The notes: generated by a model from the sequence alone, not told the origin. Positions 16,622-28,344 are shown, counted from the first letter of the stretch. The stretch: DNA of 64,000 bases from Streptococcaceae bacterium ESL0729 (GCA_029391995.1 CP113924.1:1023001-1087000), one strand, 5' to 3'. Program-made: numbers and translations.

Positions 16622-17280
16622 TTTAAAACATACCCCACTCCCCTCACCGTATGAATGTAGTTGAAGTCTATTTCAGCAAGTTTTTTTCTAAGCCTTGCGA
16701 TATTGACCTGGAGGGTATTGGCATCAAAAAAGTCATCCCCCTCCCAAAGTTTGGCCAAAAGAGCTTCCTTGGTCACAACTGAACCTGCCTTTTCAAATAA
16801 AAGACGCATGATTCTGTTTTCTGTTGCCGTTAGATTGATTTTTTTATCATCCTTTTTTACCTGGCCATCAAAGGACAGGTTGAAACCTAAGAAGTTCAAA
16901 GAAGAGCTTGAAAAATCAGAGCTCCTTCGAAGGAGGGCATGAATTTTAGCCCTTAAAACCTCCAAGGAAAAAGGTTTCGACACAAAATCATCTGCACCCA
17001 TATCCATAGCCATGATGGCATTCATTTCATCAGTGGCACTTGATATAAAAATAATCGGCACCTTACTGTTTTTTCTGACCTCTGTCGTCCAGTAAAAGCC
17101 ATTAAAATAAGGCAGGGTCATGTCCATCAATATCAAATCAGGAGCGTATTCCTTAATTTCCTGGCTAACACTCCTAAAATTTTTGACACTTTGAGAGTCA
17201 AATTCACCATCAAGGGATAGCTTGAGACTTTTGACAATTGACTCGTCATCTTCAACAATAAAAATTTTTTTCTTGGTCAT
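16618..17280 (-). CDS. Bce-type OmpR-family response regulator
   Basis: A 220-residue regulator with a receiver domain (Asp53 in LILMDMTLPYFNGF as phosphoacceptor, DD at 11-12) and a winged-helix DNA-binding domain (about 125-218, ending in NYIHTVRGVGYVLK). It is paired with the overlapping kinase and starts one base after the VanZ-RDD gene, so all are cotranscribed. BceR homologues switch on peptide-antibiotic exporters; here the YxeA-ABC genes are the natural target. Confidence 0.93.
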   Translation of the reverse strand: MTKKKIFIVEDDESIVKSLKLSLDGEFDSQSVKNFRSVSQEIKEYAPDLILMDMTLPYFNGFYWTTEVRKNSKVPIIFISSATDEMNAIMAMDMGADDFVSKPFSLEVLRAKIHALLRRSSDFSSSSLNFLGFNLSFDGQVKKDDKKINLTATENRIMRLLFEKAGSVVTKEALLAKLWEGDDFFDANTLQVNIARLRKKLAEIDFNYIHTVRGVGYVLK

Positions 17281-17281
17281 C

Positions 17282-18322
17282 TTACTTACCTACCAGTCTA
17301 GTATGGCTTATCCGCTCAAACCACAATCTTTTAGAGCCATTGATAAAGGCCAAAATTACATCCAAAATTTCAATTAAAAATAAGGATAGACTCATTACAA
17401 GTTCCAGATAAATTTCTGATATATTTTCCCCACTACTAATGGCTAAAAGATTGCTTGCATGGATAAATAAGGCTAGGGGGATCAGATTACAGGTCATTAA
17501 TATTAATCTCAAGAAAATCCTCCCCCTATTTTTCCCCTCAATCTGGACTTTAACGACATACTGTCCAGGACTTGCCTTAAATATTAGAGGAATAAGGACA
17601 AAAATCAAAGCATAGGCCAGATAGTCCTTAGTAAAAAGACTAAGGAGAGCTAAGATTGCAAGATCGACAAAGAAGGCGGTAAACCTTCGAGTCAAACTAA
17701 CCCTTGAGCTGTCAAAATTATTTTTATCAAGGCTGGGCAAAAGAGGCATGATAAGCCTACTTAGACCGTAACCAATCATGGAACCTACAGTATTTAAGAG
17801 GAGGTCATCGACATCAAAGAGCCTGTACGGCCTTGGATAATAACCAAATAGGGCTGACCTTTGAATTAATTCAAAGGACAAGGTTAAAAGGAAACTATAA
17901 AGGAGACTGGTCCAAAAACGCTTCTTAAAGAGGTAGGCCAGATAAAAGCCAAAGGGAAGGGTTAAAAGAACATTAAAGAAGGGTTGGAAGAAGGTCCAGT
18001 GCTTTAGGGCAGGAAGCCAGGTCGATTTGTCTGATAGAACTAAAGGATTATACTCCCTAAAATATTTGACAAAGGCAAACAGATGGAGGTTTTCCGTGGG
18101 GCCTGTCATCTTTTTCACCGCATCAATCGATGGGAGGGGGAAGATGGTCAGGGCATAGGAGCAAAGGATGTAGAGGATAAAGGAAAAACTAACCAAAAGC
18201 TTCCAGGAACCAACTCCACCATTTTTGCGGTATTGAATAATAAAATAAGGCAAGATTGCTAGTAGGGCCACCCCAAAAAAAGCCATGGCCCCAATCTGAA
18301 TGGGTTCTATGTAAATTCTCAT
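17282..18322 (-). CDS. VanZ-RDD two-domain membrane protein
   Basis: The 346-residue protein has an N-terminal VanZ domain (about 35-190; FNVLLTLPFGFYLAYL, SFELIQ and FDVDDLLLNTVGSMIGY are typical) and a C-terminal RDD domain (about 208-335; RFTAFFVDLAILALL and ASPGQYVVKVQI). VanZ proteins lower susceptibility to teicoplanin and some other lipophilic cell-wall agents; RDD is a membrane domain of varied use. It lies eight bases after the XRE-cupin gene and one base before the response regulator. Confidence 0.88.
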   Translation of the reverse strand: MRIYIEPIQIGAMAFFGVALLAILPYFIIQYRKNGGVGSWKLLVSFSFILYILCSYALTIFPLPSIDAVKKMTGPTENLHLFAFVKYFREYNPLVLSDKSTWLPALKHWTFFQPFFNVLLTLPFGFYLAYLFKKRFWTSLLYSFLLTLSFELIQRSALFGYYPRPYRLFDVDDLLLNTVGSMIGYGLSRLIMPLLPSLDKNNFDSSRVSLTRRFTAFFVDLAILALLSLFTKDYLAYALIFVLIPLIFKASPGQYVVKVQIEGKNRGRIFLRLILMTCNLIPLALFIHASNLLAISSGENISEIYLELVMSLSLFLIEILDVILAFINGSKRLWFERISHTRLVGK

Positions 18323-18330
18323 CTGTCCTC

Positions 18331-18879
18331 CTACTTATAATTGATGATAACTGAAAGCTTAAGGACACTAGCCCCTAGATTAGTATAGGTATGCTCCTCC
18401 TTAGCATCAAAGGAGATTACATCATCCTGAGAAAGCAGGTAATTTTCTCCGCCAACGGTCATTTGAAGCTCTCCTTCAAGAACCATCAGATACTCCTCAG
18501 TATTCAGCGAATGACCAACTGAGGTATGGCTGATGCCAGGTTCAATCTCCATTTGAAAATAATCAAAACTTCGTTCAGCACTCTCTCCGTAGTAAAAAAA
18601 GAGGGAAATCTTATCATTAATATTTTGAGTAGAAGCTTCTGACTTTCGAATAACCCTGACCTGATCTCCTTGTTTTTCTTCCAAAAGGGCAGTGTAGGGG
18701 ATATTTAGGCCGCTACAAATCTTCCAAATGGTATTTATGGTCGGATTGGTCTCCCCATTTTCAATTTGAGACAGCATCCCCTTACTGATAGATGACAGCT
18801 CAGATAAGCTGGCAAGAGACATCCCCTTACTGGCTCTAATTCTCTTTAAATTTTTACCTATGATGCGATTAATATCCAC
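18331..18879 (-). CDS. XRE-family regulator with C-terminal cupin domain
   Basis: A 182-residue protein with an XRE helix-turn-helix (about 7-61, MSLASLSELSSISKGMLSQIE) and a cupin_2 domain (about 108-178, with HSLNTEEYLMVLEGE). Such regulators sense a small metabolite through the cupin and often control an adjacent transporter. It is divergent from azlCD, which suggests control of branched-chain amino acid export, yet it also leads the transcript with VanZ-RDD and the Bce-type kinase and regulator. Confidence 0.9.
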   Translation of the reverse strand: MDINRIIGKNLKRIRASKGMSLASLSELSSISKGMLSQIENGETNPTINTIWKICSGLNIPYTALLEEKQGDQVRVIRKSEASTQNINDKISLFFYYGESAERSFDYFQMEIEPGISHTSVGHSLNTEEYLMVLEGELQMTVGGENYLLSQDDVISFDAKEEHTYTNLGASVLKLSVIINYK

Positions 18880-18900
18880 GAAACTCTCCTAGCACATGTA

Positions 18901-19058
18901 TTGACAATGCTTTTATTTTTAATATAATAAACTTAAAGTTTTGTTTATTAAACAAACACCTTATACATTTAATCGGTCTTATTTACTTTAATTATAGAGC
19001 TTTAAGCCCTAATAAGCAAATTACTCCTAGGAAAGCTTGAAAATAATCCTAGGAAAAT
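18901..19058. promoter_or_regulatory. Divergent control region between the XRE-cupin gene and azlCD
   Basis: A plus-strand promoter TTGACA (18901-18906), 16-base spacer, TATAAT (18923-18928) points at azlC. An inverted repeat TAATAAAC (18925-18932) with GTTTATTA (18943-18950) overlaps its -10, and TTGTTT-ATT-AAACAA lies next to it. TCCTAGGAAA occurs twice, at 19025-19034 and 19048-19057, each with a palindromic CCTAGG. These are candidate operators for the XRE protein. Confidence 0.55.
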
Positions 19059-19079
19059 CACACGGAAGGGATTAATATA

Positions 19080-19787
19080 ATGAATAATAGTCTTGATTTT
19101 AAATCAGGAATAAAGGAAACCCTGCCAACTATTTTTGGTTTTATCGGAGTTGGCCTTGCCTTTGGGATTATTGGTCATGCGGCCAATTTGTCAGTCCTTC
19201 TTATCGGGCTTATGTCGGCTTTGGTCTATGCAGGAGGAGCCCAGTTTATTGCCGTTAGTATGCTTGCGGCAGCTAGTCCAATCCTTCCAATCATTCTTTC
19301 AACCTTTTTAATTAATTCAAGGATGATTTTAATGAGCATGACCCTTGCCCCTTATTTTAAGGGAGAAAGCTTGACTAAAAATATAATCATTGGTAGTTTT
19401 TTAACTGATGAAAGCTTTGCCCTTGCCATCAACAAGCTCAATTTTACTGGTAACAAGCTAAGCTTCAGCTGGCTTAATGCTTCCAATGTAATTGCCTATC
19501 TCGTCTGGTTTTTATCAAGTGTCGCAGGTGGTATTCTAGGAGGATTTATTGAAAATCCTGACAAATTGGGCCTTGATTTTGCCATTGTTGCCATGTTCAT
19601 TGGCCTTTTGTATCTGCAAGTAATCTTTGATCAAAGCATGGCCAAAAGCCTGCAGGTGATTGTTATCCTCATTACCTTAATGCTTGTTTATCTGGGCCTT
19701 ATCTTCCTACCAGCCTCTATTTTAATCATCTTTGTAACAGTAATTTCATGTGGAATTGGAGTTTTCATAAAAAATGCCTTCTTTTAA
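19080..19787 (+). CDS. azlC: AzlC family branched-chain amino acid exporter, large subunit
   Basis: AzlC with AzlD forms an exporter for branched-chain amino acids. The 235-residue protein has about six membrane helices and the family block ALVYAGGAQFIAVSMLAAA (residues about 48-66), with NSRMILMSMTLAPYF near 80. The start ATG follows GGAAGGG. It overlaps azlD by 14 bases and is divergent from the XRE-cupin regulator. Confidence 0.92.
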   Translation: MNNSLDFKSGIKETLPTIFGFIGVGLAFGIIGHAANLSVLLIGLMSALVYAGGAQFIAVSMLAAASPILPIILSTFLINSRMILMSMTLAPYFKGESLTKNIIIGSFLTDESFALAINKLNFTGNKLSFSWLNASNVIAYLVWFLSSVAGGILGGFIENPDKLGLDFAIVAMFIGLLYLQVIFDQSMAKSLQVIVILITLMLVYLGLIFLPASILIIFVTVISCGIGVFIKNAFF

Positions 19788-20100
19788 TTATGTCATCTTA
19801 ACCATTCTGGGCTGTACCTTGGTGACCTGGTTGTCACGGGTCCTTCCCTTTATTTTATTAAAGCACTTTGATCTACCCAAGGCTGTTAGTGAATACCTGG
19901 CCTTTGTTCCTACCGTAATCATGTCAGCCCTTTGGTTTAATAGTCTTTTTGTTCAAAGACTTGGCCACCTGCCAGGACTTAATCAAGAAAATTTACTTGC
20001 ATCCCTACCGACCGTACTTGCTGCAGCCATTAGTAAAAGTCTTCTAGTAACTGTTCTTATTGGAGTCCTATCCCTTGCCCTTATTCGTATGACCATGTAA
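19774..20100 (+). CDS. azlD: AzlD family branched-chain amino acid exporter, small subunit
   Basis: A 108-residue protein with about four membrane helices; TWLSRVLPFILLKHFDLP near residues 18-35 is typical of AzlD. It partners AzlC, whose gene overlaps it, and ends at a terminator shared with the converging ABC permease gene. Confidence 0.92.
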   Translation: MPSFNYVILTILGCTLVTWLSRVLPFILLKHFDLPKAVSEYLAFVPTVIMSALWFNSLFVQRLGHLPGLNQENLLASLPTVLAAAISKSLLVTVLIGVLSLALIRMTM

Positions 20101-20132
20101 AAAATCCCATCTCTTGGAGATGGGATTTTTTC
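20101..20132. terminator. Bidirectional terminator between azlD and the ABC permease
   Basis: Perfect 13-base-pair stem AAAATCCCATCTC-TTG-GAGATGGGATTTT with T-run on both strands. Confidence 0.93.
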
Positions 20133-20133
20133 T

Positions 20134-22140
20134 TTAATTTCTTTCAACAATATTGTAGTAAACTTTTGATGTTAACTTATAGATTAGGTAGTAGATTAGG
20201 GCTACAACGAAAATTGTAAGCAAGCTAACCATTAAAATAAGACCACCATTGGTTACTCCAAAAATTGCTAAGAGCTTCTTAATCATGACAAAGGCAAAGG
20301 TAAAGTGCATGATAGCAAGGGCGATTGGCATGAAGAAGACCATGACAACCTGGCTCTTAATGGTTGAGGCAACTTCATCTTTTGAAAGACCAACCTCTTG
20401 AAGAATCTTGTAGTTACGCTTGTCCTGAGCTCCTTCTGATACCTGCTTGTAGTAGATAATGAGGGCTGCTCCCAGGATAAAGGTCACACCAAGGGTAAAG
20501 CCGATAAAGAGGAAGCTTCCAGTAAATTCATTCATGGTTGACTTAAGATCAGACTTGTAAAGCATGGTAAAGTTACTTGGACCAAAACCTTCTTGAACAG
20601 TCCCTACATTCCTAGTAAATTCCTCTTGGAATTTTTCTTGGTCAGAAGATGAAATATTTGTAAATCCTTGCATGCTTGTAAGCATAGTTTCATAAGAGAT
20701 TCCATCCCCTGCTCCTGCTGCTTGATTGCTTGCATTAGAAGCTGCAACAAAGTTTTTAAGAGCAACTTCTGTCGGGAAAATAACATAAAAGCTATTCACA
20801 CCAGACATTTCATTTGAAACATTTTTAATGTCAGTTACTAAATCCTTAACGACAAGTTTTTGACCATACCAATCAATGCTCTTAAGTTGTGTTTTACCAA
20901 CAACCGAAGCTAGTAGGACCTGGTTCCCAGAAATTTCAGGAAGGTCTTCATTACCTATTTTGACTAGGTCCTCGCGGGCCAAGAACTTGATACTTGCAAA
21001 ATTATTAATACTTACATCGTTAGATGCACTACCAACGACTAAATCAGACTGGTCAGGGGCAATATTTGCTGAAGAATTTGCTTCCATATACTTAACATTA
21101 AGCTTGGGTGCAGCACTTGTAGCTTGGACAAGGAGGTCAAACTCATCTGCTGAAACGCCTGATGCTCCCACATGAGTGTTGGTGTCTTGCGGAAAGGCTT
21201 GATTTACAACATCCTTAACCCCGGTATGAAGACCTACAGTTACAGCCAAGGTCACAAAGGTCATGGCAACTAGGACAGTAATATTTGCAAGTCCCACAGC
21301 ATTTTGCTTCATCCGGTAAAGCATAGAGCTTACTGTGATAAAATGCTTGGGCTGGTAGTAATATTTTTTATTGGCCTTCTGGCGTCTTAAAAGCCAGATG
21401 GTAAAACTAAGGTAAAATAGATAGGTTCCCACAATAACAAGAACTACTGCAATAAAGAAGTTGGTTAGGGCAGCCATCGGATTTTTTACTGTGACTGCAA
21501 TATAGTAGCCTGCACCGATTAGGATAAGACTTAGGATAGCAAAGATAAAGTTAGCCTTAGGCTCTTTCTCACCGCGACTTTCTTCTTTTAGTAGGTTGAG
21601 GGAAGAATTATTTTGGATGGTCAAACTGCTGATGATTATCAGGAGGAAGAAAATGGCCAAAAAGATTAGACTTACCACTAAAAAGGCCTGACCTGAAAAT
21701 GCAAGGCCAAAATTACTTCCATCAATCAGACTAACCAAAATCAAAAAGAGGAATTTGGCTAAGATTAAACCAATAATAGTACCAGCAAAGACAGTTAGTA
21801 AAAATAGGATAATCAGCTCATCTAAGGAAACATGGGCAATTTGAGTCTTACTAAGCCCTAAAATCTCATAGAGACCAAACTCCTTGGTCCGCCTCTTGAT
21901 GAGGAAGCGGTAGCCGTAAACCATGATGATTAGGGCAAAGGCTGAGATTATGACCAGCCCCATCCCCATCAAGGTTCTTACCGTATTAGCCCCACTTTTC
22001 ATATTGTCAATACTTGGGCTAAATAGGATGGTCGCAATGATTAAGTTCATCACATACATAACAGTTGATGCTAGAAGGAAGGGGGCAAAGTTTGCAAAGG
22101 ACCTCCTGATATTATTTACAGCAAGTTTTAGATAAAACAT
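20134..22140 (-). CDS. Bce-type ABC transporter permease (FtsX domains)
   Basis: A 668-residue permease with ten predicted membrane helices and one large outside domain of about 230 residues (roughly 305-540) between helices 7 and 8, the layout of BceB/VraE. The N-terminal half carries an FtsX domain with RTKEFGLYEILGLSKTQI, and the C-terminal one ends NYKILQEVGLSKDEV and later helices. The transporters free lipid II-cycle intermediates from peptide antibiotics and signal to a BceS kinase. The outside domain determines drug specificity, which I cannot read. It directly follows the ATPase gene. Confidence 0.93.
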   Translation of the reverse strand: MFYLKLAVNNIRRSFANFAPFLLASTVMYVMNLIIATILFSPSIDNMKSGANTVRTLMGMGLVIISAFALIIMVYGYRFLIKRRTKEFGLYEILGLSKTQIAHVSLDELIILFLLTVFAGTIIGLILAKFLFLILVSLIDGSNFGLAFSGQAFLVVSLIFLAIFFLLIIISSLTIQNNSSLNLLKEESRGEKEPKANFIFAILSLILIGAGYYIAVTVKNPMAALTNFFIAVVLVIVGTYLFYLSFTIWLLRRQKANKKYYYQPKHFITVSSMLYRMKQNAVGLANITVLVAMTFVTLAVTVGLHTGVKDVVNQAFPQDTNTHVGASGVSADEFDLLVQATSAAPKLNVKYMEANSSANIAPDQSDLVVGSASNDVSINNFASIKFLAREDLVKIGNEDLPEISGNQVLLASVVGKTQLKSIDWYGQKLVVKDLVTDIKNVSNEMSGVNSFYVIFPTEVALKNFVAASNASNQAAGAGDGISYETMLTSMQGFTNISSSDQEKFQEEFTRNVGTVQEGFGPSNFTMLYKSDLKSTMNEFTGSFLFIGFTLGVTFILGAALIIYYKQVSEGAQDKRNYKILQEVGLSKDEVASTIKSQVVMVFFMPIALAIMHFTFAFVMIKKLLAIFGVTNGGLILMVSLLTIFVVALIYYLIYKLTSKVYYNIVERN

Positions 22141-22893
22141 TTACTCACCTCCTAGTAAAACGCTCATTGTAAGGTTGATTTCCTTATTAAATTCAGCAGC
22201 TGACTTATCTGACTTATAAAGCTGGTGGAAGATTTGACCATCTTTAATGAAAAGAACACGCTTGGCATGGCTGGCCGCAAGGCTTGAATGGGTTACCATA
22301 AGAATTGTTTGCCCCTCATTGTTGATTTCTTCAAATAAATCAAGCAGGTCTTCACTGTTTTTAAAGTCAAGGGCAGCAGTCGGCTCATCAGCTAGAATTA
22401 TTTCAGGCTGGGTAATTAGGGCACGGGCTACAGCCACCCTCTGCTTTTGTCCACCAGACAATTCAAAGGGTTGTTTGTTAAGTAGCTCTTTAATATTTAG
22501 CTTGGGTGCTAAGATATCAAGACGACGCTCCATCTCTTTAACCTTGGCCCTTGAAAGAACCATTGGTAGGTAGATATTGTCACGGACTGATAGGGTATCA
22601 AGTAGATTGAAGTCTTGGAAGACAAAACCTAGGTGTTTACGCCTAAATTTGGCTAAGTCCTTTTCCTTAATCTTTGTAATATCCTCACCATTTAGGGCAA
22701 CACGACCGCCACTTGGCTTCTCAAGCGTAGCCATAATATTTAAAAGGGTTGTCTTACCTGATCCAGATTCACCCATGATGGCAATATATTCACCCTCTTC
22801 GACTGTAAAATTAACATCGCGAAGGGCAGTTGTCTCCTCTTTTGAAAAACGAGTTTTAAAAACTTTTTGTAGGTGATTTACTTCTAATAACAT
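22141..22893 (-). CDS. Bce-type ABC transporter ATP-binding protein
   Basis: A 250-residue ABC ATPase with Walker A GESGSGKTT (about 40-48), signature LSGGQKQRVAVARAL, Walker B ILADEPTAALD and the H-loop MVTHS. It belongs to the MacB/BceA group. It stops directly at the permease start and is preceded by the YxeA gene, the same order as the yxdLM/yxeA neighbourhood known in Bacillus and the ysaDCB locus of Lactococcus. Confidence 0.94.
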   Translation of the reverse strand: MLLEVNHLQKVFKTRFSKEETTALRDVNFTVEEGEYIAIMGESGSGKTTLLNIMATLEKPSGGRVALNGEDITKIKEKDLAKFRRKHLGFVFQDFNLLDTLSVRDNIYLPMVLSRAKVKEMERRLDILAPKLNIKELLNKQPFELSGGQKQRVAVARALITQPEIILADEPTAALDFKNSEDLLDLFEEINNEGQTILMVTHSSLAASHAKRVLFIKDGQIFHQLYKSDKSAAEFNKEINLTMSVLLGGE

Positions 22894-22916
22894 ACGATAG
22901 CTCCTTTTCTTGCTTA

Positions 22917-23261
22917 TTATTTGGCCTTGTCAGGTACTTGACTAGGAGAAACTTCATTCCAGCTGGTTACTCCCTTATCCTTGTTGTAGGTAATCTTGAG
23001 CCAAGCATCTTGCTTCATTGGCCTGTCTTCAATGTTTCTAAAGGTTAAACTTTTACTATTACCAGACTTATCTTTTCCATCAAGAGTATATTCATAAGAA
23101 CCATAAACCTTACCCTTAGAGTCAGTGTCAGTCTTTCTTTGACCTTCACCCTTGATTTGAACATAGTAGGTTTGTCCGCCGTAACTTGCTTGATACCAAG
23201 CACGCCCCCCAACAAAGATTAGGGCAAAAATTACAACTAAACTAGCTAAAAATTTTTTCAT
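22917..23261 (-). CDS. YxeA family protein (DUF1093)
   Basis: A 114-residue secreted or membrane-anchored protein with an N-terminal hydrophobic segment (about 4-22) and a small beta-rich domain; YYVQIKGEGQRKTDTDSKG and YEYTLDGKDKSGNSK match YxeA. No lipobox cysteine is present. In Bacillus, yxeA sits next to the Bce-like yxdJKLM genes, so a role with the transporter is likely though undefined. A TATAAT about 30 bases upstream suggests it heads the transcript. Confidence 0.85.
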   Translation of the reverse strand: MKKFLASLVVIFALIFVGGRAWYQASYGGQTYYVQIKGEGQRKTDTDSKGKVYGSYEYTLDGKDKSGNSKSLTFRNIEDRPMKQDAWLKITYNKDKGVTSWNEVSPSQVPDKAK

Positions 23262-23312
23262 ATATATAATTTCTCTCTTTCTTACACTTTTATGTAGCCA
23301 TTATATACCAAA

Positions 23313-23346
23313 AAAAGGTATCAAAACTTACATGATACCTTTTTTT
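23313..23346. terminator. Terminator after pheA
   Basis: GGTATCA (23317-23323) and TGATACC (23333-23339) with A-run and T-run on the two sides; ends the aromatic operon on the minus strand. Confidence 0.85.
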
Positions 23347-23372
23347 CCTTACAAATTTGTCAGACTAAATAC

Positions 23373-24212
23373 TTACAAGAGATTATCCATAGAAAGATTA
23401 TAGACCTGATAACTTCCCAAATCCTTAACTCTTGCACCTCCCTGGCTTATAGCCCCTATGACCTGATCTGCCTCTTCTTTTTGACTAATAAAGTCAATCA
23501 AGAAAAAATATTCGCCAAGTACTGTCTTTAAGGGTCTTGATTCAATCTTTGATAGGTTAATTTTTTTATCGGCAAATATTTTTAAGACCTGATACAAGGC
23601 ACCTGGATTATTATTTGGCAAGGTAAAGGCAATGGACGATTTAACCTCGCTACTTGCAAGCTCAAACTCTGGAGCCTGATCTCCAAGAACCCAAAAGCGG
23701 GTATTGTTATCTTCCATTTCCTGAATGTCCCTAGCTATAATCTCAAGGCCATAGGTCCTCGCAGAAAGTTTGGGAGCAATGGCTGCAATTTTTAGCCCTG
23801 GATTTTCAGAAACATATTTGGCAGCAAGGGCTGTACTTTCAGTTATTTCAAGGCTGGCCTTGGGATAATTTTCCTGGATAAATTTCTCACTTTGGGCTAG
23901 AGCCTGAGGGTGAGAATAAATTTTTTCGATATCTTTTACCTGTCCCTTAACCATCAGCTGCTGCCTAATAGGTAGGACCAGCTCAGCCACTGTTTTTAAG
24001 TCACCCTGGTGAAAAAGATAATCGACCGTTTGATGGACACTACCTTCTATCGAATTTTCAAGGGGAACAACGGCATAGTCAAGAAGACCTGCCTCATACT
24101 CCTTGATAAGGCTTGTAATACTCGCTAGGGGGACTAATTCAGCCTGGGGGAAGGTTAGGTGGCTAGCCATATAAGTAAATGATCCCTTGGGACCTAAAAA
24201 ACCTACTTTCAT
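23373..24212 (-). CDS. pheA: Prephenate dehydratase
   Basis: Converts prephenate to phenylpyruvate, the committed step to phenylalanine. The protein of about 279 residues starts MKVGFLGPKGSFTYMA, has the catalytic region with LENSIEGSVHQTVD and DNNTRFWVLG, and ends in an ACT domain (about 190-275, with LSKIESRPLKTVLGEYFF) that mediates feedback by phenylalanine. Two adjacent ATG codons are possible; I chose the second (24212), six bases after AAGGAG. It is the last gene of the aromatic operon. Confidence 0.96.
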   Translation of the reverse strand: MKVGFLGPKGSFTYMASHLTFPQAELVPLASITSLIKEYEAGLLDYAVVPLENSIEGSVHQTVDYLFHQGDLKTVAELVLPIRQQLMVKGQVKDIEKIYSHPQALAQSEKFIQENYPKASLEITESTALAAKYVSENPGLKIAAIAPKLSARTYGLEIIARDIQEMEDNNTRFWVLGDQAPEFELASSEVKSSIAFTLPNNNPGALYQVLKIFADKKINLSKIESRPLKTVLGEYFFLIDFISQKEEADQVIGAISQGGARVKDLGSYQVYNLSMDNLL

Positions 24213-24215
24213 CAT

Positions 24216-24719
24216 CTACTCCTTCCTTAGATAAGTTAATAGCTCTTGGGTAATCTCCTCCAAAGGACGATTGACATCAATCTTTAGGTGGGCAAGATCT
24301 TGATAAAAAGGACGCCTTCTTTGGTAAATTTTCTCCAAATCAGCCCGACTATTATTCAGGAAGAGGGGGCGAACATTTTTTTCATCATTTTCAATCCGCT
24401 CATAAAGCTTGGAAAAATCAGCCGATAGATAAATATTCTGCCCATTGTCTGCTAGAATATCACGATTATGAGGAAGCTCAACAATCCCACCACCTGTAGC
24501 AAGAATGGCCTCCTGGGCTGATAAGTCCTTTAAGACCTCCCCTTCTATCTTTCGAAAGGCTGCCTCCCCCTCTTGATCAAAGTATTGGGAGATACTAGTT
24601 CCAAGAACCCTTTCAATCTCCTGATCAAGATCAATATAGGGCAGGTCAACTTCCTTGGCTAATTTCCTTCCAAGGCTTGATTTTCCACTAGCCATAAAGC
24701 CTAAAAGAATAATTGCCAT
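24216..24719 (-). CDS. aroK: Shikimate kinase
   Basis: Phosphorylates shikimate with ATP. The 167-residue P-loop kinase has GFMASGKSSLGRKLA (about 7-21), DLDQEIE, and GGGIVELP at about 80. The stop codon of aroA abuts its start and its stop abuts pheA, so expression is coupled. Confidence 0.97.
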   Translation of the reverse strand: MAIILLGFMASGKSSLGRKLAKEVDLPYIDLDQEIERVLGTSISQYFDQEGEAAFRKIEGEVLKDLSAQEAILATGGGIVELPHNRDILADNGQNIYLSADFSKLYERIENDEKNVRPLFLNNSRADLEKIYQRRRPFYQDLAHLKIDVNRPLEEITQELLTYLRKE

Positions 24720-27108
<2,389 letters not shown>

Positions 27109-27109
27109 T

Positions 27110-28276
27110 TTAAAAGTCCTTTAGATCTGCCTTATAGGCCTCAAAACTTGCCCTTAAGTCAGAAAAGTTATCACTAGTGAATTTATCTAAAATTTCTCCT
27201 GCAAGCACTGTCGCTACAACATTTTCCATGACAAGACCCGCTGCTGGAAGAGCCGTTGGGTCACTTCTTTCTACCTGGGCCTTGTAAGGCTCATGTGTTT
27301 CCATATCAACACTCATCAAAGGCTTATAAAGGGTAGGAATAGGCTTCATCACCCCTCTAACAATGATGTCCTCACCATTGGTCATCCCGCCTTCAAAGCC
27401 ACCAAGCTTATTAGAAGAACGAGAATAGCCCGCTTCTTTGGACCAGACTATCTCATCCATAACCTGGCTACCAGGCCTTTTACCACTTTCAAAACCTAGG
27501 CCAAATTCAACACCTTTGAAGGCATTGATTGAAAGAACAGCCTGAGCGATTTTTCCATCAAGCTTTCTGTCCCACTGGACGTATGAGCCAAGACCTGCTG
27601 GTAAATTCTCTGCCCTAACCTCAATGACTCCGCCAATGGTATCCCCATTCTTTTTAATCTCATCAATATAGGCCTTAATCTCAGCCTCATGAGCAGGGTT
27701 TACAATCCTAACCTCGGATTTTTCAGTCTCCCTTTTAATATCAGCTACCGTAAGCACCTCTGGTAGGTCAACCTCAATACCCCCGAAGTTTACCACGTGA
27801 GAGGCGATATTTATCCCAAGCTCAGCAAGAAGCTTCTTGGCTACCGCCCCAATAGCCACCCTCATAGTTGTCTCCCTGGCACTTGATCTTTCAAGGACAT
27901 TTCTCAAGTCATCAAACTTGTACTTCATACCACCTACAAGGTCTGCATGCCCGGGTCTTGGCTTAGTAAGCCTTCTTTGTCTCTTAATCTTATCATCAAC
28001 CTCATAGGAAGCCATAATCTCAGTCCAATTTTTAAAGTCCTTGTTTTCAACCACCATCGTCAGAGGACTTCCCAAGGTTTTACCATGACGAAGGCCACTC
28101 GTAAAGCGTACCTTATCGCTTTCAATCTTCATCCGACCACCACGACCATAGCCGCCCTGTCTTTTCTTTAATTCAACATTGATGTCCTCATCAGTCAGGC
28201 TAAGCCCTGCTGGCAGTCCTTCAATAATTGCTGTAAGTTCTGGTCCGTGGGATTCACCCGCCGTAAAATATCTCAT
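27110..28276 (-). CDS. aroC: Chorismate synthase
   Basis: Makes chorismate from EPSP using reduced FMN. The 388-residue protein starts [20 protein letters not shown] and has [21 protein letters not shown] and the C-terminal block with [14 protein letters not shown], all family motifs. I chose the ATG at 28276, behind GGAGGAAGAC; a longer frame to 28324 lacks support. Confidence 0.97.
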   Translation of the reverse strand: MRYFTAGESHGPELTAIIEGLPAGLSLTDEDINVELKKRQGGYGRGGRMKIESDKVRFTSGLRHGKTLGSPLTMVVENKDFKNWTEIMASYEVDDKIKRQRRLTKPRPGHADLVGGMKYKFDDLRNVLERSSARETTMRVAIGAVAKKLLAELGINIASHVVNFGGIEVDLPEVLTVADIKRETEKSEVRIVNPAHEAEIKAYIDEIKKNGDTIGGVIEVRAENLPAGLGSYVQWDRKLDGKIAQAVLSINAFKGVEFGLGFESGKRPGSQVMDEIVWSKEAGYSRSSNKLGGFEGGMTNGEDIIVRGVMKPIPTLYKPLMSVDMETHEPYKAQVERSDPTALPAAGLVMENVVATVLAGEILDKFTSDNFSDLRASFEAYKADLKDF

Positions 28277-28344
28277 GTCTTCCTCCGCTTTATTTATTTT
28301 TTGTGGCCTGTAAAAAATACTCACGCCTGTATTTTCTAGTAAAA

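Noticed and set aside
20604-20786. Short minus-strand frame inside the ABC permease
   Set aside because: Out of frame within the outside domain of a well-supported permease; no start signal.
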